Assembly (NCBI GenBank): GCA_019359045.1
Contig: JAHHIA010000004.1
Location: 62,001 to 126,000, forward strand
Source: Scytolyngbya sp. HA4215-MV1
Lineage (GTDB): Bacteria > Cyanobacteriota > Cyanobacteriia > Leptolyngbyales > Leptolyngbyaceae
DNA length: 64,000 nucleotides
Reading direction: 5' to 3'
Positions 10,148 through 19,556 of this stretch are shown here, in pieces; the first letter of the stretch is position 1; each line of letters opens with the position of its first letter. Both the position numbers and the translations under genes were made by a program. The notes beneath the pieces are model-generated. The model saw only the letters and a list, made by a program, of their open reading frames with translations, had not been told where the DNA came from and searched no databases.

Positions 10148-10280
10148 GGGCAAAGGAAAAACAGGTCTTAATGATTCTATCGTTCCTGCTTGGATAGTTG
10201 CCGTGTACTAGAGGGGGAATTGGGATGATTTGGGTGGGTGGAGAGGTGGAGGGGGCGAGGGGTGGAGAGTTCTTTACTCC

Positions 10281-11138
10281 TCACATCTTCACTCCTAAGC
10301 CCGTACTCTCCTGAATCAATCGATCCAGTTCCCCCTGCATTTGAGTGCGAACCATTTCATAGCAAGCGTTGACGTATTCACGATCGCTGGCGGCTTCTCG
10401 ACCGTAGCGATCGAACACGATGGGAGGGCAGACGCGTGTGTGCATTGGCACAGGCAGTGGAAAGTTGGGTATTGGACCGATCGCCAATCCCCAGGGCAGC
10501 CCTAGATAGATGGGAAAAACGATCGGATCGAGGTCGAAAATCCAGGGCATGCCCCACTCATGCAACTGACGTAAGTGTTGATAAATATCGGTCAGCACAA
10601 TTAACGTGTCATGGGCACCATGAGAAATAACTGGAACGATCGGCACCTTTTCTCGCAGAGCAATTTTGATAAACCCTTGCCTACCCGCAAAATGAATCTG
10701 GTGACGTTGGGCATGGGGACGAAAAACATCCTGTGCCCCACCGGGATAGATCAGAACGCTGGCTCCCTGTTGTAGTGCGGCGATCGCCATCTTGGGATGC
10801 GCGATCACTGCGCCTGCTTGAGCCGCAAATTTTGCCATGGCTGGATACACTCGCCAAACATGGGGATGCATTAGCCCGTATGCCAACCGCTCCGTACCAA
10901 AGTGCCGGAACCAGTCATACATCATCATGAACATATCGGGAGCTGCCAACCCACCATTATGAGAGCCGATCAATAAAACTTTTTCTTGAGCTGGAATATG
11001 GTGCCAGCCGCTGGTTTGAACCCGAAAGTAGTAGCGATAAAACCATTCCCACCACGGCATTAAAGATTCAATGATTTTGGGATCGCGTTGATCTAGAGAC
11101 CAGCCCAAGCGGGTTTGAGAAGGAGGTTGTACGGACAT
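10281..11138 (-). CDS. Lysophospholipid/glycerol acyltransferase family protein
   Basis: About 285 residues from the ATG at 11138 (MSVQPPSQTRLGW); an upstream in-frame ATG at 11204 would add 22 residues. A His-containing acyltransferase motif is seen in LLIGSHNGGLAAPDMF and an FPGG-like motif in VLIYPGGAQDVFRP. The order resembles PlsC/DGAT-like bacterial acyltransferases, which transfer fatty acyl groups to glycerolipids at the membrane. The true acceptor cannot be told from sequence. It lies 133 bp upstream of uvrA on the same strand, separated by a G/A-rich minisatellite (10215-10275). Confidence 0.75.
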   Translation of the reverse strand: MSVQPPSQTRLGWSLDQRDPKIIESLMPWWEWFYRYYFRVQTSGWHHIPAQEKVLLIGSHNGGLAAPDMFMMMYDWFRHFGTERLAYGLMHPHVWRVYPAMAKFAAQAGAVIAHPKMAIAALQQGASVLIYPGGAQDVFRPHAQRHQIHFAGRQGFIKIALREKVPIVPVISHGAHDTLIVLTDIYQHLRQLHEWGMPWIFDLDPIVFPIYLGLPWGLAIGPIPNFPLPVPMHTRVCPPIVFDRYGREAASDREYVNACYEMVRTQMQGELDRLIQESTGLGVKM

Positions 11139-11403
11139 TGAATCTATTGCATTTGAGATTTGAACAAGATGGTAGGGGGAGACTGAGGGCAGATTGCCAG
11201 TCACCCGTTAGAGGCAGTCACACTCATCAACGATCGTAAACGGTGAAACTTCCAGTGACTTAAAGAAATTGTAGTCAAGAGCAGCCTCAAGACCGCCTTT
11301 TCGATTCACTGCTTGTCCTTTGCAAGGTGAATTTTGAATTTTGAACTGAGAATTTTGCCTTTTCACCTCACTTTGTTTCCGCAAAAACCTGGTAGCAAAG
11401 TAC

Positions 11404-11430
11404 TTGGACGACCCCCGTCAGGGTTACAAT
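11404..11430 (+). promoter_or_regulatory. Possible efp promoter
   Basis: TTGGAC (11404-11409) and TACAAT (11425-11430) are separated by 15 nt, shorter than ideal, about 30 nt upstream of the efp start codon. Confidence 0.3.
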
Positions 11431-11461
11431 AAAAAGCCGATTGTTTTCCCCTCAAAGACTC

Positions 11462-12019
11462 ATGATCTCCAGCAATGACTTTCGACCGGGCGTCAGTATT
11501 GAGCTAGATGGAGCTGTCTGGCGAGTGGTGGAGTTTCTCCACGTTAAGCCAGGTAAAGGATCTGCTTTCGTTCGGACTAAGCTCAAAAACGTCCAAACAG
11601 GTAACGTAATTGAACGAACTTTTCGAGCAGGGGAAACGGTGCCTCAGGCAAATTTAGAAAAGAGTACGATGCAACATACCTATAAAGAGGGAGATCAATT
11701 CGTCTTTATGGATATGGAAACTTATGAAGAAGCCCAGTTGAGTGCTGCCCAGATTGGCGATCGCGTCAAATATTTGAAAGAAGGTATGGAAGTCAATGTG
11801 GTGCGCTGGGGTGAGCAGGTGATGGAGGTAGAATTACCGAACTCGGTTGTTCTGGAAGTCACCCAAACCGATCCTGGCGTTAAGGGAGATACGGCAACGG
11901 GAGGCACGAAGCCCGCGATCGTTGAAACCGGAGCACAAGTGATGGTGCCGCTTTTCATCTCAATTGGTGAAAAGATCAAAGTTGATACTCGGAACGATTC
12001 TTATTTAGGAAGAGAATAG
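11462..12019 (+). CDS. efp: Translation elongation factor P
   Basis: The 185-residue protein begins [20 protein letters not shown] and shows the three-barrel EF-P sequence. The tip loop is [12 protein letters not shown] with Lys32 at the position modified in many bacteria, and the end is [13 protein letters not shown] relieves ribosome stalling at polyproline. The ATG at 11462 matches the family; an in-frame ATG at 11441 would add seven foreign residues. No genes for a recognised EF-P lysylation pathway are nearby. accB follows after 157 bp, an order very common in cyanobacteria and other bacteria. Confidence 0.96.
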   Translation: MISSNDFRPGVSIELDGAVWRVVEFLHVKPGKGSAFVRTKLKNVQTGNVIERTFRAGETVPQANLEKSTMQHTYKEGDQFVFMDMETYEEAQLSAAQIGDRVKYLKEGMEVNVVRWGEQVMEVELPNSVVLEVTQTDPGVKGDTATGGTKPAIVETGAQVMVPLFISIGEKIKVDTRNDSYLGRE

Positions 12020-12176
12020 GTCATCAGTCGTCAGCCGTCAGCCGTCAGTCTTAAGCGCCCTGTAATTACAGCAAACTCCTCTGATTACAGCAGACCCAAA
12101 GAACTCACGCTGATAGCTCATCGCTAATTGCTGACCGCTATCAGCGAATAGACAGTTGCTCGGAGCGATATAAACT

Positions 12177-12695
12177 GTGTCACTAAATTTAGGCGAACTT
12201 CGCGATCTGCTAACCGCAATTAACCAAACGGATATTGAAGAACTCACGCTCAAGAGCGATGATTTTGAACTGACCGTTCGTCGGAGCTTGCGGGTTAGTC
12301 CAACTCCTGCACCCATCATCTCAGTGGTATCCGTTCCCGATGCAGGAGCCTCGCTGTCTGCACCAGCAGGCAGTGGTACGCTGGAGGGCAGTTCCAGTGC
12401 AACCCCCACTCCTACCCCACCAACCCAGGCAGTCCCTCCTCCTAAGAACGAGCGCAAACTGTTAGAAATTATTTCTCCCATGGTGGGGACATTCTATCGG
12501 GCACCGGCACCGGATGAAGCTCCCTTTGTAGAAGTGGGCGATCGCATCAAGGCAGGACAGACCGTTTGCATCATTGAAGCGATGAAGCTGATGAATGAAT
12601 TGGAAACTGAAGTTTCGGGAGAAATCGTCGAAGTTTTGGTGCAAAACGGCGAACCCGTCGAGTATGGTCAACCCCTGATGCGAGTCAGTCCCTAA
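12177..12695 (+). CDS. accB: Acetyl-CoA carboxylase biotin carboxyl carrier protein
   Basis: The 172-residue protein has an N-terminal helical region (LNLGELRDLLTAINQTDIEEL), a Pro/Thr/Ala-rich linker (about 41-90) and a C-terminal biotinyl domain with IIEAMKLMNE, Lys137 being the biotinylation site. It carries carboxybiotin between biotin carboxylase and carboxyltransferase in the first step of fatty-acid synthesis. The start is GTG at 12177, chosen because the family N terminus begins right there. The spacer before it (12020-12060) contains tandem GTCAGCC units. Confidence 0.95.
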   Translation: MSLNLGELRDLLTAINQTDIEELTLKSDDFELTVRRSLRVSPTPAPIISVVSVPDAGASLSAPAGSGTLEGSSSATPTPTPPTQAVPPPKNERKLLEIISPMVGTFYRAPAPDEAPFVEVGDRIKAGQTVCIIEAMKLMNELETEVSGEIVEVLVQNGEPVEYGQPLMRVSP

Positions 12696-12921
12696 AAGGC
12701 TCGCGATCTTTTTAGGATGGGGCTGAAAATCGTATCAGAACCACTTTTTGCGGGTTTTCGGTCCATTCCCAAATCCGATGTAGAACATGAGTGTGAAGTT
12801 CTCGCGAAGTCAGCGACTTCTCAAGGGAACTCTATTGCGGTGATCCCCCGAAGTCGTTAAGATCTGGGGATCAGTCCCCTTTCAGGGGAGATTCTTCTCT
12901 CTCACCAATTTTTAAGATGGT

Positions 12922-13293
12922 ATGACACCCGCAAAGTCTGTGCCACCCACAAAGTCTGTGCCCCCCGAAGTTGTCCAGCAGGTCTCAGAATACTTCAGTG
13001 TGTTGGGTGAACCCATGCGCTTGCGGATTTTGAATTTGCTCCGAGACGGCGAAAAATGTGTGCAAGATCTGGTCGATGCCACCAATACTAGTCAGGCCAA
13101 TGTTTCCAAACACCTTAAGGTGATGTTGCAGGCTGGAATTCTGCACCGCCGTAGTGAAGGGACGTTAGCTTATTACAGTGTTGAAGATGATCTGATTTTT
13201 GAGCTTTGCAACCTCGTTTGCGATCGCCTTGCCAGTCGTATCGAACAACAGGCTCAAAACTTTCGCGCTTTCAGCTTTGCTGGGAAAAGATAG
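12922..13293 (+). CDS. ArsR/SmtB family transcriptional regulator
   Basis: This is a 123-residue winged-helix protein. YFSVLGEPMRLRILNLL begins the fold, the recognition helix is TSQANVSKHLKVM, and the wing is RRSEGTLAYYSVE. Cysteines occur at GEKCVQDL (about Cys50) and in FELCNLVCDRL (about Cys96 and Cys100). The ELCVC metal site of arsenic or cadmium sensors in helix 3 is absent. A Cys in the early helix plus a Cys near the C-terminal helix recalls persulfide/redox sensors of the SqrR/BigR type, but this is inference. The N terminus has a tandem duplication (AKSVPPTKSVPP), from a 15-nt direct repeat. No target gene is adjacent on the same strand. Confidence 0.85.
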   Translation: MTPAKSVPPTKSVPPEVVQQVSEYFSVLGEPMRLRILNLLRDGEKCVQDLVDATNTSQANVSKHLKVMLQAGILHRRSEGTLAYYSVEDDLIFELCNLVCDRLASRIEQQAQNFRAFSFAGKR

Positions 13294-13613
13294 ATTCTCA
13301 GCCGGCTTGACGACTCAAGCCGCAGCCATCCGGATCGCTTGACATGCTTCAGCAGGCTTTGCCAAAACAAGTTGATTCAACGCTGGATAGACGAATGACT
13401 CGCACTTTGGGGCGTAAGTTAGGCAAGTATTTTAGGAGCCAGAATGGTAAGCAGATTTCCGCCAAGTTCTACTAGAGTTCACTGATGTGCTAGTTAAAGT
13501 TTACTGCTAGATGCTTTCAAACCGTCTCTGGCTCAACCCAATACACTCAATTGGAATGCTCAGTTTAAGTTTATGGGTTCAAATCCCGTGACTGGGAATC
13601 TCTCAAAAAATAA
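13294..13613. other. Spacer between the ArsR gene and apcF with a tRNA-like fragment
   Basis: No coding frame is evident. At 13540-13600 the text contains a D-arm-like CTCAATTGGAATG and a T-arm-like ATGGGTTCAAATCCCGT, but the piece is only about 60 nt and lacks a normal anticodon arm, so it is at best a tRNA remnant. Confidence 0.35.
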
Positions 13614-13638
13614 ATAGGGTGAGCATTGCTCACCCTAT
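13614..13638 (-). terminator. apcF terminator
   Basis: ATAGGGTGAGC pairs with GCTCACCCTAT around a 3-nt loop. On the minus strand the stem is followed by TATTTATTTTTTG, the U-tract of an intrinsic terminator, 37 nt after the apcF stop. Confidence 0.8.
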
Positions 13639-13674
13639 ATGGAAAACTAAGAACGAATCACCCAGATAGATAGA

Positions 13675-14184
13675 CTAGATATCTTTTTCTGCCAGTTCAC
13701 CAGCCATGTAATCGAACGGCTGATCCAAAAAACCATTATCAGCAATGCCAGCTTCGCTGACTTGCGCTTTCACAATTTCCTTCATGATTTGGATGCCTCG
13801 CACCGTGGGACCAATCGACACGCTGAGAGAATTGTAGGTTTCACGCAACCCTTCCAATACGCGCTCATCTAATACATCGGTATCTCCAGCCACCAGAGCA
13901 TAGCTGGCATACCGTAGATAATAGTCCATATCCCGCAAACAAGCGGCATAACGACGAGTCGTATAGGCGTTGCCACCCGGACGAATCAGTTCTGGCTGTT
14001 CTTCAAACAGAGCTGAACCTGCCTGCTTCACAATCGCCGACGCATTCGCATTAATCACAGCGGCAGCCTGAACCCTTGCCATGCCAGTATCGAAATAAGC
14101 TTTCAGACGGTCAATCGCATCTCGATCAAAATAGCGCCCAGTAATGTCATAAGTTCTGATCAGAGTTGTCACAGCATCCCGCAT
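13675..14184 (-). CDS. apcF: Allophycocyanin beta-18 subunit
   Basis: The 169-residue phycobiliprotein begins MRDAVTTLIRTYDITGRYFD. Cys82 (in YAACLRDMDYYLRYASYA) is the phycocyanobilin attachment site, and Asn72 in GGNAYTTRR matches the gamma-N-methylasparagine position. ApcF replaces one ApcB in a core trimer next to the linker-emitter ApcE and is involved in energy transfer to the photosystems. Length and sequence fit ApcF better than ApcB (usually 161 residues). It stands alone, as apcF does in most cyanobacteria, with a strong terminator behind it. Confidence 0.93.
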   Translation of the reverse strand: MRDAVTTLIRTYDITGRYFDRDAIDRLKAYFDTGMARVQAAAVINANASAIVKQAGSALFEEQPELIRPGGNAYTTRRYAACLRDMDYYLRYASYALVAGDTDVLDERVLEGLRETYNSLSVSIGPTVRGIQIMKEIVKAQVSEAGIADNGFLDQPFDYMAGELAEKDI

Positions 14185-15154
14185 GAACTGGTTCCCCCAA
14201 TGCTTGCAATAAACAAAATTTTGTATTTTCTACGTTGTTGACCTCAAACAGCCAATCTAAAAACCGTTCAGTACCAACTTTTGTAAGGTTTAGTCTATCA
14301 CGGTGTGTTACAGCAATCTCATCTCCATTGCTTCAGTGTGAGACTTCAAGAAGAGATTGGTTGCAGCCCGATTTACTGAACTAACTGAACCCTACCTTGG
14401 GCTAGCTGAAATTGTTGGCTGTTTCCCGCCCCGTTGGCACAATCAGATGATTTTCATCCAAATTGATTGCCAGGATATCCGTTCAGCCTCAGGTTTTGAG
14501 CACAGATTGCAAGATCTTCAACCCTGCCCCTGCTTTACGATTACGATGCGAAAGCCATCTTAGGTGAGACCAAGGTAGAAATCGCATCGTTTTGTAAAGA
14601 CTGCTGCAAGGTAATTTTAGCCCGATGTCTGTTCCGAAAATTGCGAATGCACGACTTGTAACAGAATTTCACTATCGGTGCGATCTCGATCGCTTTTTTA
14701 CGACTTCATGTCATTTGTATGTCATCCCTATGTCATTTATTTGACTTGGATTCCCTGGTCGATTGCCAATTTTGAATCAAAGTTTAAGTTGCGGACAGAC
14801 AAGAGTGTTCTGTATCTTACGATACAAAACATGCCTACTCCTCTCTCTAGGATGATTCAGGTGAGTTGAAGCCCAGTCTAAGTGGGGTAGCGATCGCTGC
14901 ATAGCGGATCTCTGCACCCCAGTATCAATCACTGATGATTGATCCAGTCATGGCAAAGGCAGGGGAAGACTGTCGCCAACAGGCAGGTTCGCAACCAGTT
15001 TTTCAGGATTGCACAAATTCGTTGCGCTGCGCTCAATGGCACCATCCAGTAAAAACGCTGTTACTTTCTCCAAGCTTTCTATCGGTTCGGAAGTGTTTTG
15101 GAGCACCATCCTTCCCCCTTTAACTTGCAGCAATCTAGACCAAAGGAGTAATTC
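14185..15154. other. 970-bp divergent spacer between apcF and glnA
   Basis: It holds the apcF upstream region and an NtcA-type glnA promoter (14812-14853), leaving a glnA leader of nearly 300 nt. Small open frames here have no protein-like features. A CGGAAGTG element near 15088 resembles one segment of the glnA (glutamine) riboswitch, but the P1 partner sequences are not seen. Confidence 0.5.
14812..14853 (+). promoter_or_regulatory. NtcA-activated promoter of glnA
   Basis: A perfect GTA-N8-TAC palindrome (14812-14825) is followed exactly 22 nt later by TAGGAT (14848-14853), a TAN3T -10 box. This is the class-II NtcA promoter architecture known for cyanobacterial nitrogen genes. Transcription would start near 14860, about 295 nt before glnA. 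Confidence 0.88.
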
Positions 15155-16573
15155 ATGGCGACCCCCCAAGAAATTCTGGGTATGATCAAAGATCAAAATA
15201 TCCAGATGATCGATTTGAAATTTATCGACACGCCGGGTATTTGGCAGCATTTAACGCTGTACTACGACCAAATTGACGAAAGCAGCTTTACCTCTGGTGT
15301 TGCCTTTGACGGTTCCAGCATTCGGGGTTGGAAAGCCATTAATGAGTCAGACATGGCAATGGTTCCCGATCCTGACACTGCCTGGATCGACCCCTTCATG
15401 GAAGAACCGACCCTGAGTCTGATTTGCAGCATCATTGAACCTCGTACGGGAGAACCCTACAATCGTTGCCCCCGCACGATCGCTCAAAAAGCCCTGGACT
15501 ACCTGAAAGCAACTGGATTGGGCGACATGGCTTATTTTGGGCCAGAAGCCGAATTCTTCGTGTTTGAAGATGTTCGCTTTGATCAACGCGAAAATGAAGG
15601 GTACTACCACGTCGATAGCGTGGAAGGTCGCTGGAACTCTGGTCGTACTGAAGCAGGCGGCAACCTGGGTTACAAACCCCGCTATAAGGAAGGTTACTTC
15701 CCTGTTGCACCCACTGACACTCTGCAAGACATCCGCACCGAAATGCTGTTGACGATGATGAAATGCGGTGTGCCGATCGAAAAACACCACCATGAAGTGG
15801 CAACAGGTGGACAGTGTGAACTCGGTTTCCGGTTCGCCCCGATCGTCCAGGCAGCCGATTACTTAATGACTTATAAGTACTGCATCAAGAACGTTGCCAA
15901 GCGCTACGGCAAAACCGTGACCTTCATGCCCAAGCCTTTGTTTAATGACAACGGTAACGGGATGCACTGCCACCAGTCCATTTGGAATGGTGGACAACCA
16001 ACCTTCTTTGGCGATGGCTATGCCAACCTCAGCGAAATCGCCCTTTACTACATCGGTGGGTTGCTGAAGCACGCCCCTGCTTTGCTGGCATTCACCAATC
16101 CCACTACCAACTCTTATAAGCGGCTGGTACCTGGTTTTGAAGCGCCTGTCAACCTGGCATATTCTCAGGGTAACCGTTCTGCTTCTGTGCGGATTCCGCT
16201 ATCGGGTAGCAACCCCAAAGCCAAGCGTCTAGAGTTCCGTTGTCCCGATGCCACCTCTAACCCCTATCTTGCCTTTGCAGCCATGCTGTGCGCAGGGATT
16301 GACGGGATTAAGAACAAGATTCATCCCGGTGAACCGCTGGATAAAGACATTTATGACCTCAGCCCCGAAGAACTGGCAGGTGTGCCTTCCACTCCAGGAT
16401 CACTGGAAGATGCCCTGGAAAATTTGGCAAATGACCACGAGTTCTTGACCGTTGGTGGTGTCTTCACAGAAGACTTCATCAATACCTGGATCAACTACAA
16501 GTTAGATAACGAAGTCAACCCCATGCGGTTACGTCCCCATCCTTACGAATTTGCGCTCTACTACGATTGCTAA
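15155..16573 (+). CDS. glnA: Type I glutamine synthetase
   Basis: The 472-residue enzyme makes glutamine from glutamate, ammonium and ATP, the main ammonium entry point (GS-GOGAT). Visible family features are the N-terminal [13 protein letters not shown], the latch region FDGSSIRGW, metal-binding EAEFFVFED and the [16 protein letters not shown] active-site segment. The Tyr of the adenylylation loop is present ([10 protein letters not shown]), but cyanobacterial enzymes are controlled by inhibitory factors rather than adenylylation. The ATG at 15155 follows AAAGGAGTAATTC, an excellent ribosome site. Regulation by NtcA is indicated by the promoter 300 bp upstream; two hairpins follow the gene. 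Confidence 0.97.
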   Translation: MATPQEILGMIKDQNIQMIDLKFIDTPGIWQHLTLYYDQIDESSFTSGVAFDGSSIRGWKAINESDMAMVPDPDTAWIDPFMEEPTLSLICSIIEPRTGEPYNRCPRTIAQKALDYLKATGLGDMAYFGPEAEFFVFEDVRFDQRENEGYYHVDSVEGRWNSGRTEAGGNLGYKPRYKEGYFPVAPTDTLQDIRTEMLLTMMKCGVPIEKHHHEVATGGQCELGFRFAPIVQAADYLMTYKYCIKNVAKRYGKTVTFMPKPLFNDNGNGMHCHQSIWNGGQPTFFGDGYANLSEIALYYIGGLLKHAPALLAFTNPTTNSYKRLVPGFEAPVNLAYSQGNRSASVRIPLSGSNPKAKRLEFRCPDATSNPYLAFAAMLCAGIDGIKNKIHPGEPLDKDIYDLSPEELAGVPSTPGSLEDALENLANDHEFLTVGGVFTEDFINTWINYKLDNEVNPMRLRPHPYEFALYYDC

Positions 16574-16600
16574 GCGCTATCGATTTAGCAGGGTGAATAC

Positions 16601-16628
16601 CGGGTGCTCGAAGAATACCGAGCACCCG
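16601..16628 (+). terminator. Hairpin after glnA (first)
   Basis: CGGGTGCTCG (16601-16610) pairs perfectly with 16619-16628 around an 8-nt loop, but without an immediate T-run. It may be a 3'-end stabilising stem. Confidence 0.5.
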
Positions 16629-16673
16629 CCCGGAATGACTGAACGTAGTTTTTTGGGCAATCACGAATGAATT

Positions 16674-16707
16674 AATCAGCCACCCATGCTTGGATGGCTG
16701 ATTTTTT
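16674..16707 (+). terminator. glnA intrinsic terminator
   Basis: AATCAGCCA and TGGCTGATT form the outer stem, with inner CCA/TGG pairs and a small loop, followed by ATTTTTT. It lies 100 nt after the glnA stop codon. Confidence 0.8.
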
Positions 16708-16739
16708 ATGCCAGAGTTTTCATTGAACAATCACGCGGC

Positions 16740-17276
16740 TTAAGCCGCTGCCCCTTCTGATTTGATCAACGGCTTGCCAAAGGAGACCAGCAGTGAAATT
16801 GGATGGGCGACTGCTTCAAACCGACGCTGAACTGGATGGAGTTCGAGAAAAGAAAATTTCCAGCGCACAGGCTGTACCAGCCAGCCAGATGTGCGATGTT
16901 CAGATCGATCGAGCAAGCAGATAGTTTGGGGGAGATGCGTCACTTCGATCGCATCTACGCGATATCCCCGGGCTTGCAACATTTGAGTTACAGATTGCCA
17001 ACTGCTAATACTTTCACCCGCACAGGCGCCCTCTTCATCCATATAGGTTGCCCCAAGCAACCAAACCAATTTGGCACAAATTTCTTCCAGGCGAGGCAAA
17101 TCTCGCTGAAGCAACATCGCTTCTTCAGGCAATAGTTTGCCTGCGGCTTCAGGTGACCACAGCTCAAATGCGAGCTGAGCATCGATCGGAATGGTTTTCA
17201 GCTTAAGATTACAGGTCAAGCCCAGGGCATTGGGGGCGATCGCTAGTTCTGTAGGAATGAAGGTGTCGAGTAACAT
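16740..17276 (-). CDS. Conserved hypothetical protein
   Basis: This 178-residue protein starts MLLDTFIPTELAIAPNALGL and has no signal peptide, membrane segment or motif I recognise. The sequence is a mix of alpha and beta segments, with an acidic helical stretch at 50-72 (EEAMLLQRDLPRLEEICAKL). It is coded opposite to glnA, whose terminator separates the two. It looks like a real gene because it is long, open and of normal codon use, but no function can be assigned. Confidence 0.65.
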   Translation of the reverse strand: MLLDTFIPTELAIAPNALGLTCNLKLKTIPIDAQLAFELWSPEAAGKLLPEEAMLLQRDLPRLEEICAKLVWLLGATYMDEEGACAGESISSWQSVTQMLQARGYRVDAIEVTHLPQTICLLDRSEHRTSGWLVQPVRWKFSFLELHPVQRRFEAVAHPISLLVSFGKPLIKSEGAAA

Positions 17277-17657
17277 TTGCTACACCAGCTAACTCAATTT
17301 ATTCTGAAGCGGAACTTCTCCTAGAATGTCTTCTTTTTAGAGGGGTTGGGTGCAGCAACGGTAAAAGTCGTCTAAAGCCAAGATAAAGTCTATCGCTGAA
17401 CCCCAAATCAACAGTAGATGTTTTCAGAATACCCAGCTAGATGGTTACGACCCCTCTGGTTCGACAAACAATATATTTTTTAATATTTTTTTACGATCGA
17501 TAATAATTCCTTTGAATTGTGTACGAAGAGTCCGTTAAAATTTTCGCGTGCAAAGCCTTTCAATCCTACTCATGATTGTGACCTGTCAAAAGGCACTAGA
17601 CTTTCTAGAAGCAACGGTCTACAGTCGAATGTCACAGTTTTGCTAGGTTGAGATTTC
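17277..17657. other. 381-bp divergent spacer upstream of ggt
   Basis: AT-rich, including an ATATATTTTTTAATATTTTTTT-like low-complexity patch near 17470-17491. It must carry promoters for both flanking divergent genes, but no convincing box was found. Confidence 0.35.
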
Positions 17658-19394
17658 ATGAGGTTTGTTGAGCGTTCGAAACGGATTCCGTTTGTCTGCT
17701 GTCTGCTAACGGTCTCGATTTTGCTTGGGGTCGGACAGCAGGTTCAGGCAATACCCCCGCTCGATCGCAGCAAACGGGGCATGGTCACCTCCGCTCATCC
17801 CCTTGCCAGCGAAGCTGGGCTAGAGCAGCTCAAACAGGGCGGCAATGCAATCGATGCAGCGGTTGCAGCCACGTTTGCCATTTCGGTGGTAGAGCCCTTT
17901 TCGGCAGGATTAGGGGGCGGCGGCTTTTTGTTAATGCGGCAGGGAGATACGGGGCAAATTCGAGCTTTAGACTTTCGGGAACGAGCACCCCTGAAAGCAA
18001 CACGTACACTGTATTTGGACAAGCAAGGTAAGGTTCGTCCTAATCTCAGTATTGATGGGTATCTTGCAGTTGCAGTGCCGGGAACAGTGGCAGGGTTATA
18101 CGAGGTGCATCAACGCTACGGCAAACTTCCCTGGAAAACCGTGCTTGCCCCTGCGATTCGGCTGGCAGAACAGGGGTTTCCAGTCAGTGAGCGGTTTACC
18201 AGTGCGACGGACCGACGGCGAGACGTGTTGACCCGTTATCCAGCCAGTCGTGAGATTTTTTTACCCCAAGGTCAATTGTTGCAGCCAGGGGAGTTGCTGG
18301 TGCAACCCGATCTGGCAAAAACATTACAGACGATCGCACAAGATCCGAGTAGTTTTTATCAGGGCAAGATTGCTCAAGCGATCGTCCGGGACATGGCAGC
18401 CCATGGTGGACTGATTACGCTCAAAGATTTGGAAACCTATCATCCGACTTGGCGTGAGCCAGTTTGTGGGGCGTTTCGACAAGTGCAAATTTGTTCCATG
18501 CCACCGCCTTCGTCGGGTGGGGTGCATCTGTTGCAAATGTTGAACATCATCGGGGATACCGACTTAAATAAGCTGGGCTGGCACCATCCCGACGCCTTAC
18601 ATTTGCTGATTGAAACTATGCGTATCGCCTATGCCGACCGCTCAGAGTATTTGGGTGATCCTGCCTTTACCCAGGTTCCCGTCAAGGCGTTAATCAGTCC
18701 TGCTTATGCAGCTTTTCGTCGTCGCCAGATTGATCTCCATCATGCCACCCCGTCCAGTCGGGTTAGAGCAGTTGATCGGGCAACCTTGCAGCGTCTGACC
18801 AAAACACCAGAATCCTCCGATACGAGTCATCTCTCTGTGGTCGATCAGGAGCGGAACGCTGTCAGTCTCACGTTTACGGTTAACTATGGTTTTGGCTCTG
18901 GGGTGGTGGTGCCTGGGATGGGCATTTTACTCAACGACGAGATGGATGATTTTGCCGCTGCGCCAGGGGTGCCCAATGTGTTTGGCTTAGTGGGTGGAGA
19001 GGCAAATGCGATCGCGCCTGGCAAAATTCCCCTCTCCAGTATGACGCCTACCATCATTACCGAAAAAGGGCAACTGCGAATGTTGACCGGTTCTCCCGGT
19101 GGCAGCACCATCATCACTACCAACTTGCAAATTATTCTGAATGTGCTGGTCTACGGCATGGATGTGCGGAAAGCGGTTGCCGCACCTCGTTTTCATCACC
19201 AGTGGTTACCCGATCAGGTTCGGGTAGAGCAATGGGGATTTGACACAGCCACGCTTGAAGAATTGCGCCGTCGTGGGCAGCAAATTGAGGAACGTCCGGC
19301 TTGGGGCAATGCCAGCGCGATCGTTGTCACACCCGATGGCTGGCTAGAGGGTGCTGCCGATCCACGGGGCGAAGGAACCGCATCCGGCTTTTAA
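17658..19394 (+). CDS. ggt: Gamma-glutamyltransferase (glutathione hydrolase)
   Basis: The 578-residue precursor has a signal peptide (basic RSKR, hydrophobic FVCCLLTVSILLGVG, cleavage near VQA) and the N-terminal-nucleophile fold. GNAIDAAVAATFAISVVEPFSAGLGGGGF is split by the usual motif, and the autoprocessing/catalytic Thr389 lies in SSDTSHLSVVD. The enzyme is exported to the periplasm or lumen, cleaves itself into two subunits there, and hydrolyses or transfers gamma-glutamyl groups from glutathione. The late GSPGGSTIITTNLQ motif binds substrate. It is monocistronic, with a 160-bp gap to the next gene. Confidence 0.94.
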   Translation: MRFVERSKRIPFVCCLLTVSILLGVGQQVQAIPPLDRSKRGMVTSAHPLASEAGLEQLKQGGNAIDAAVAATFAISVVEPFSAGLGGGGFLLMRQGDTGQIRALDFRERAPLKATRTLYLDKQGKVRPNLSIDGYLAVAVPGTVAGLYEVHQRYGKLPWKTVLAPAIRLAEQGFPVSERFTSATDRRRDVLTRYPASREIFLPQGQLLQPGELLVQPDLAKTLQTIAQDPSSFYQGKIAQAIVRDMAAHGGLITLKDLETYHPTWREPVCGAFRQVQICSMPPPSSGGVHLLQMLNIIGDTDLNKLGWHHPDALHLLIETMRIAYADRSEYLGDPAFTQVPVKALISPAYAAFRRRQIDLHHATPSSRVRAVDRATLQRLTKTPESSDTSHLSVVDQERNAVSLTFTVNYGFGSGVVVPGMGILLNDEMDDFAAAPGVPNVFGLVGGEANAIAPGKIPLSSMTPTIITEKGQLRMLTGSPGGSTIITTNLQIILNVLVYGMDVRKAVAAPRFHHQWLPDQVRVEQWGFDTATLEELRRRGQQIEERPAWGNASAIVVTPDGWLEGAADPRGEGTASGF

Positions 19395-19556
19395 TTGTTC
19401 TGTTGCGCGATCTCTGGTTTGTTCCCATTCAACCTTTTTTCTCAACACATTTGGTATACCTGAGAATGGGCGTCTATTCCCCTAACAATCTCTCCGCTTC
19501 CTACGTCCCCCTCCGCCTCATCTCCATCCATTTCCAAACACTCTTTTTAGGGAGCC

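Noticed and set aside
15060-15110. Glutamine (glnA) riboswitch in the glnA leader
   Set aside because: Only the CGGAAGTG word fits; the P1 stem and CCGAAGGAAC segment of known examples were not found, so it is not annotated.
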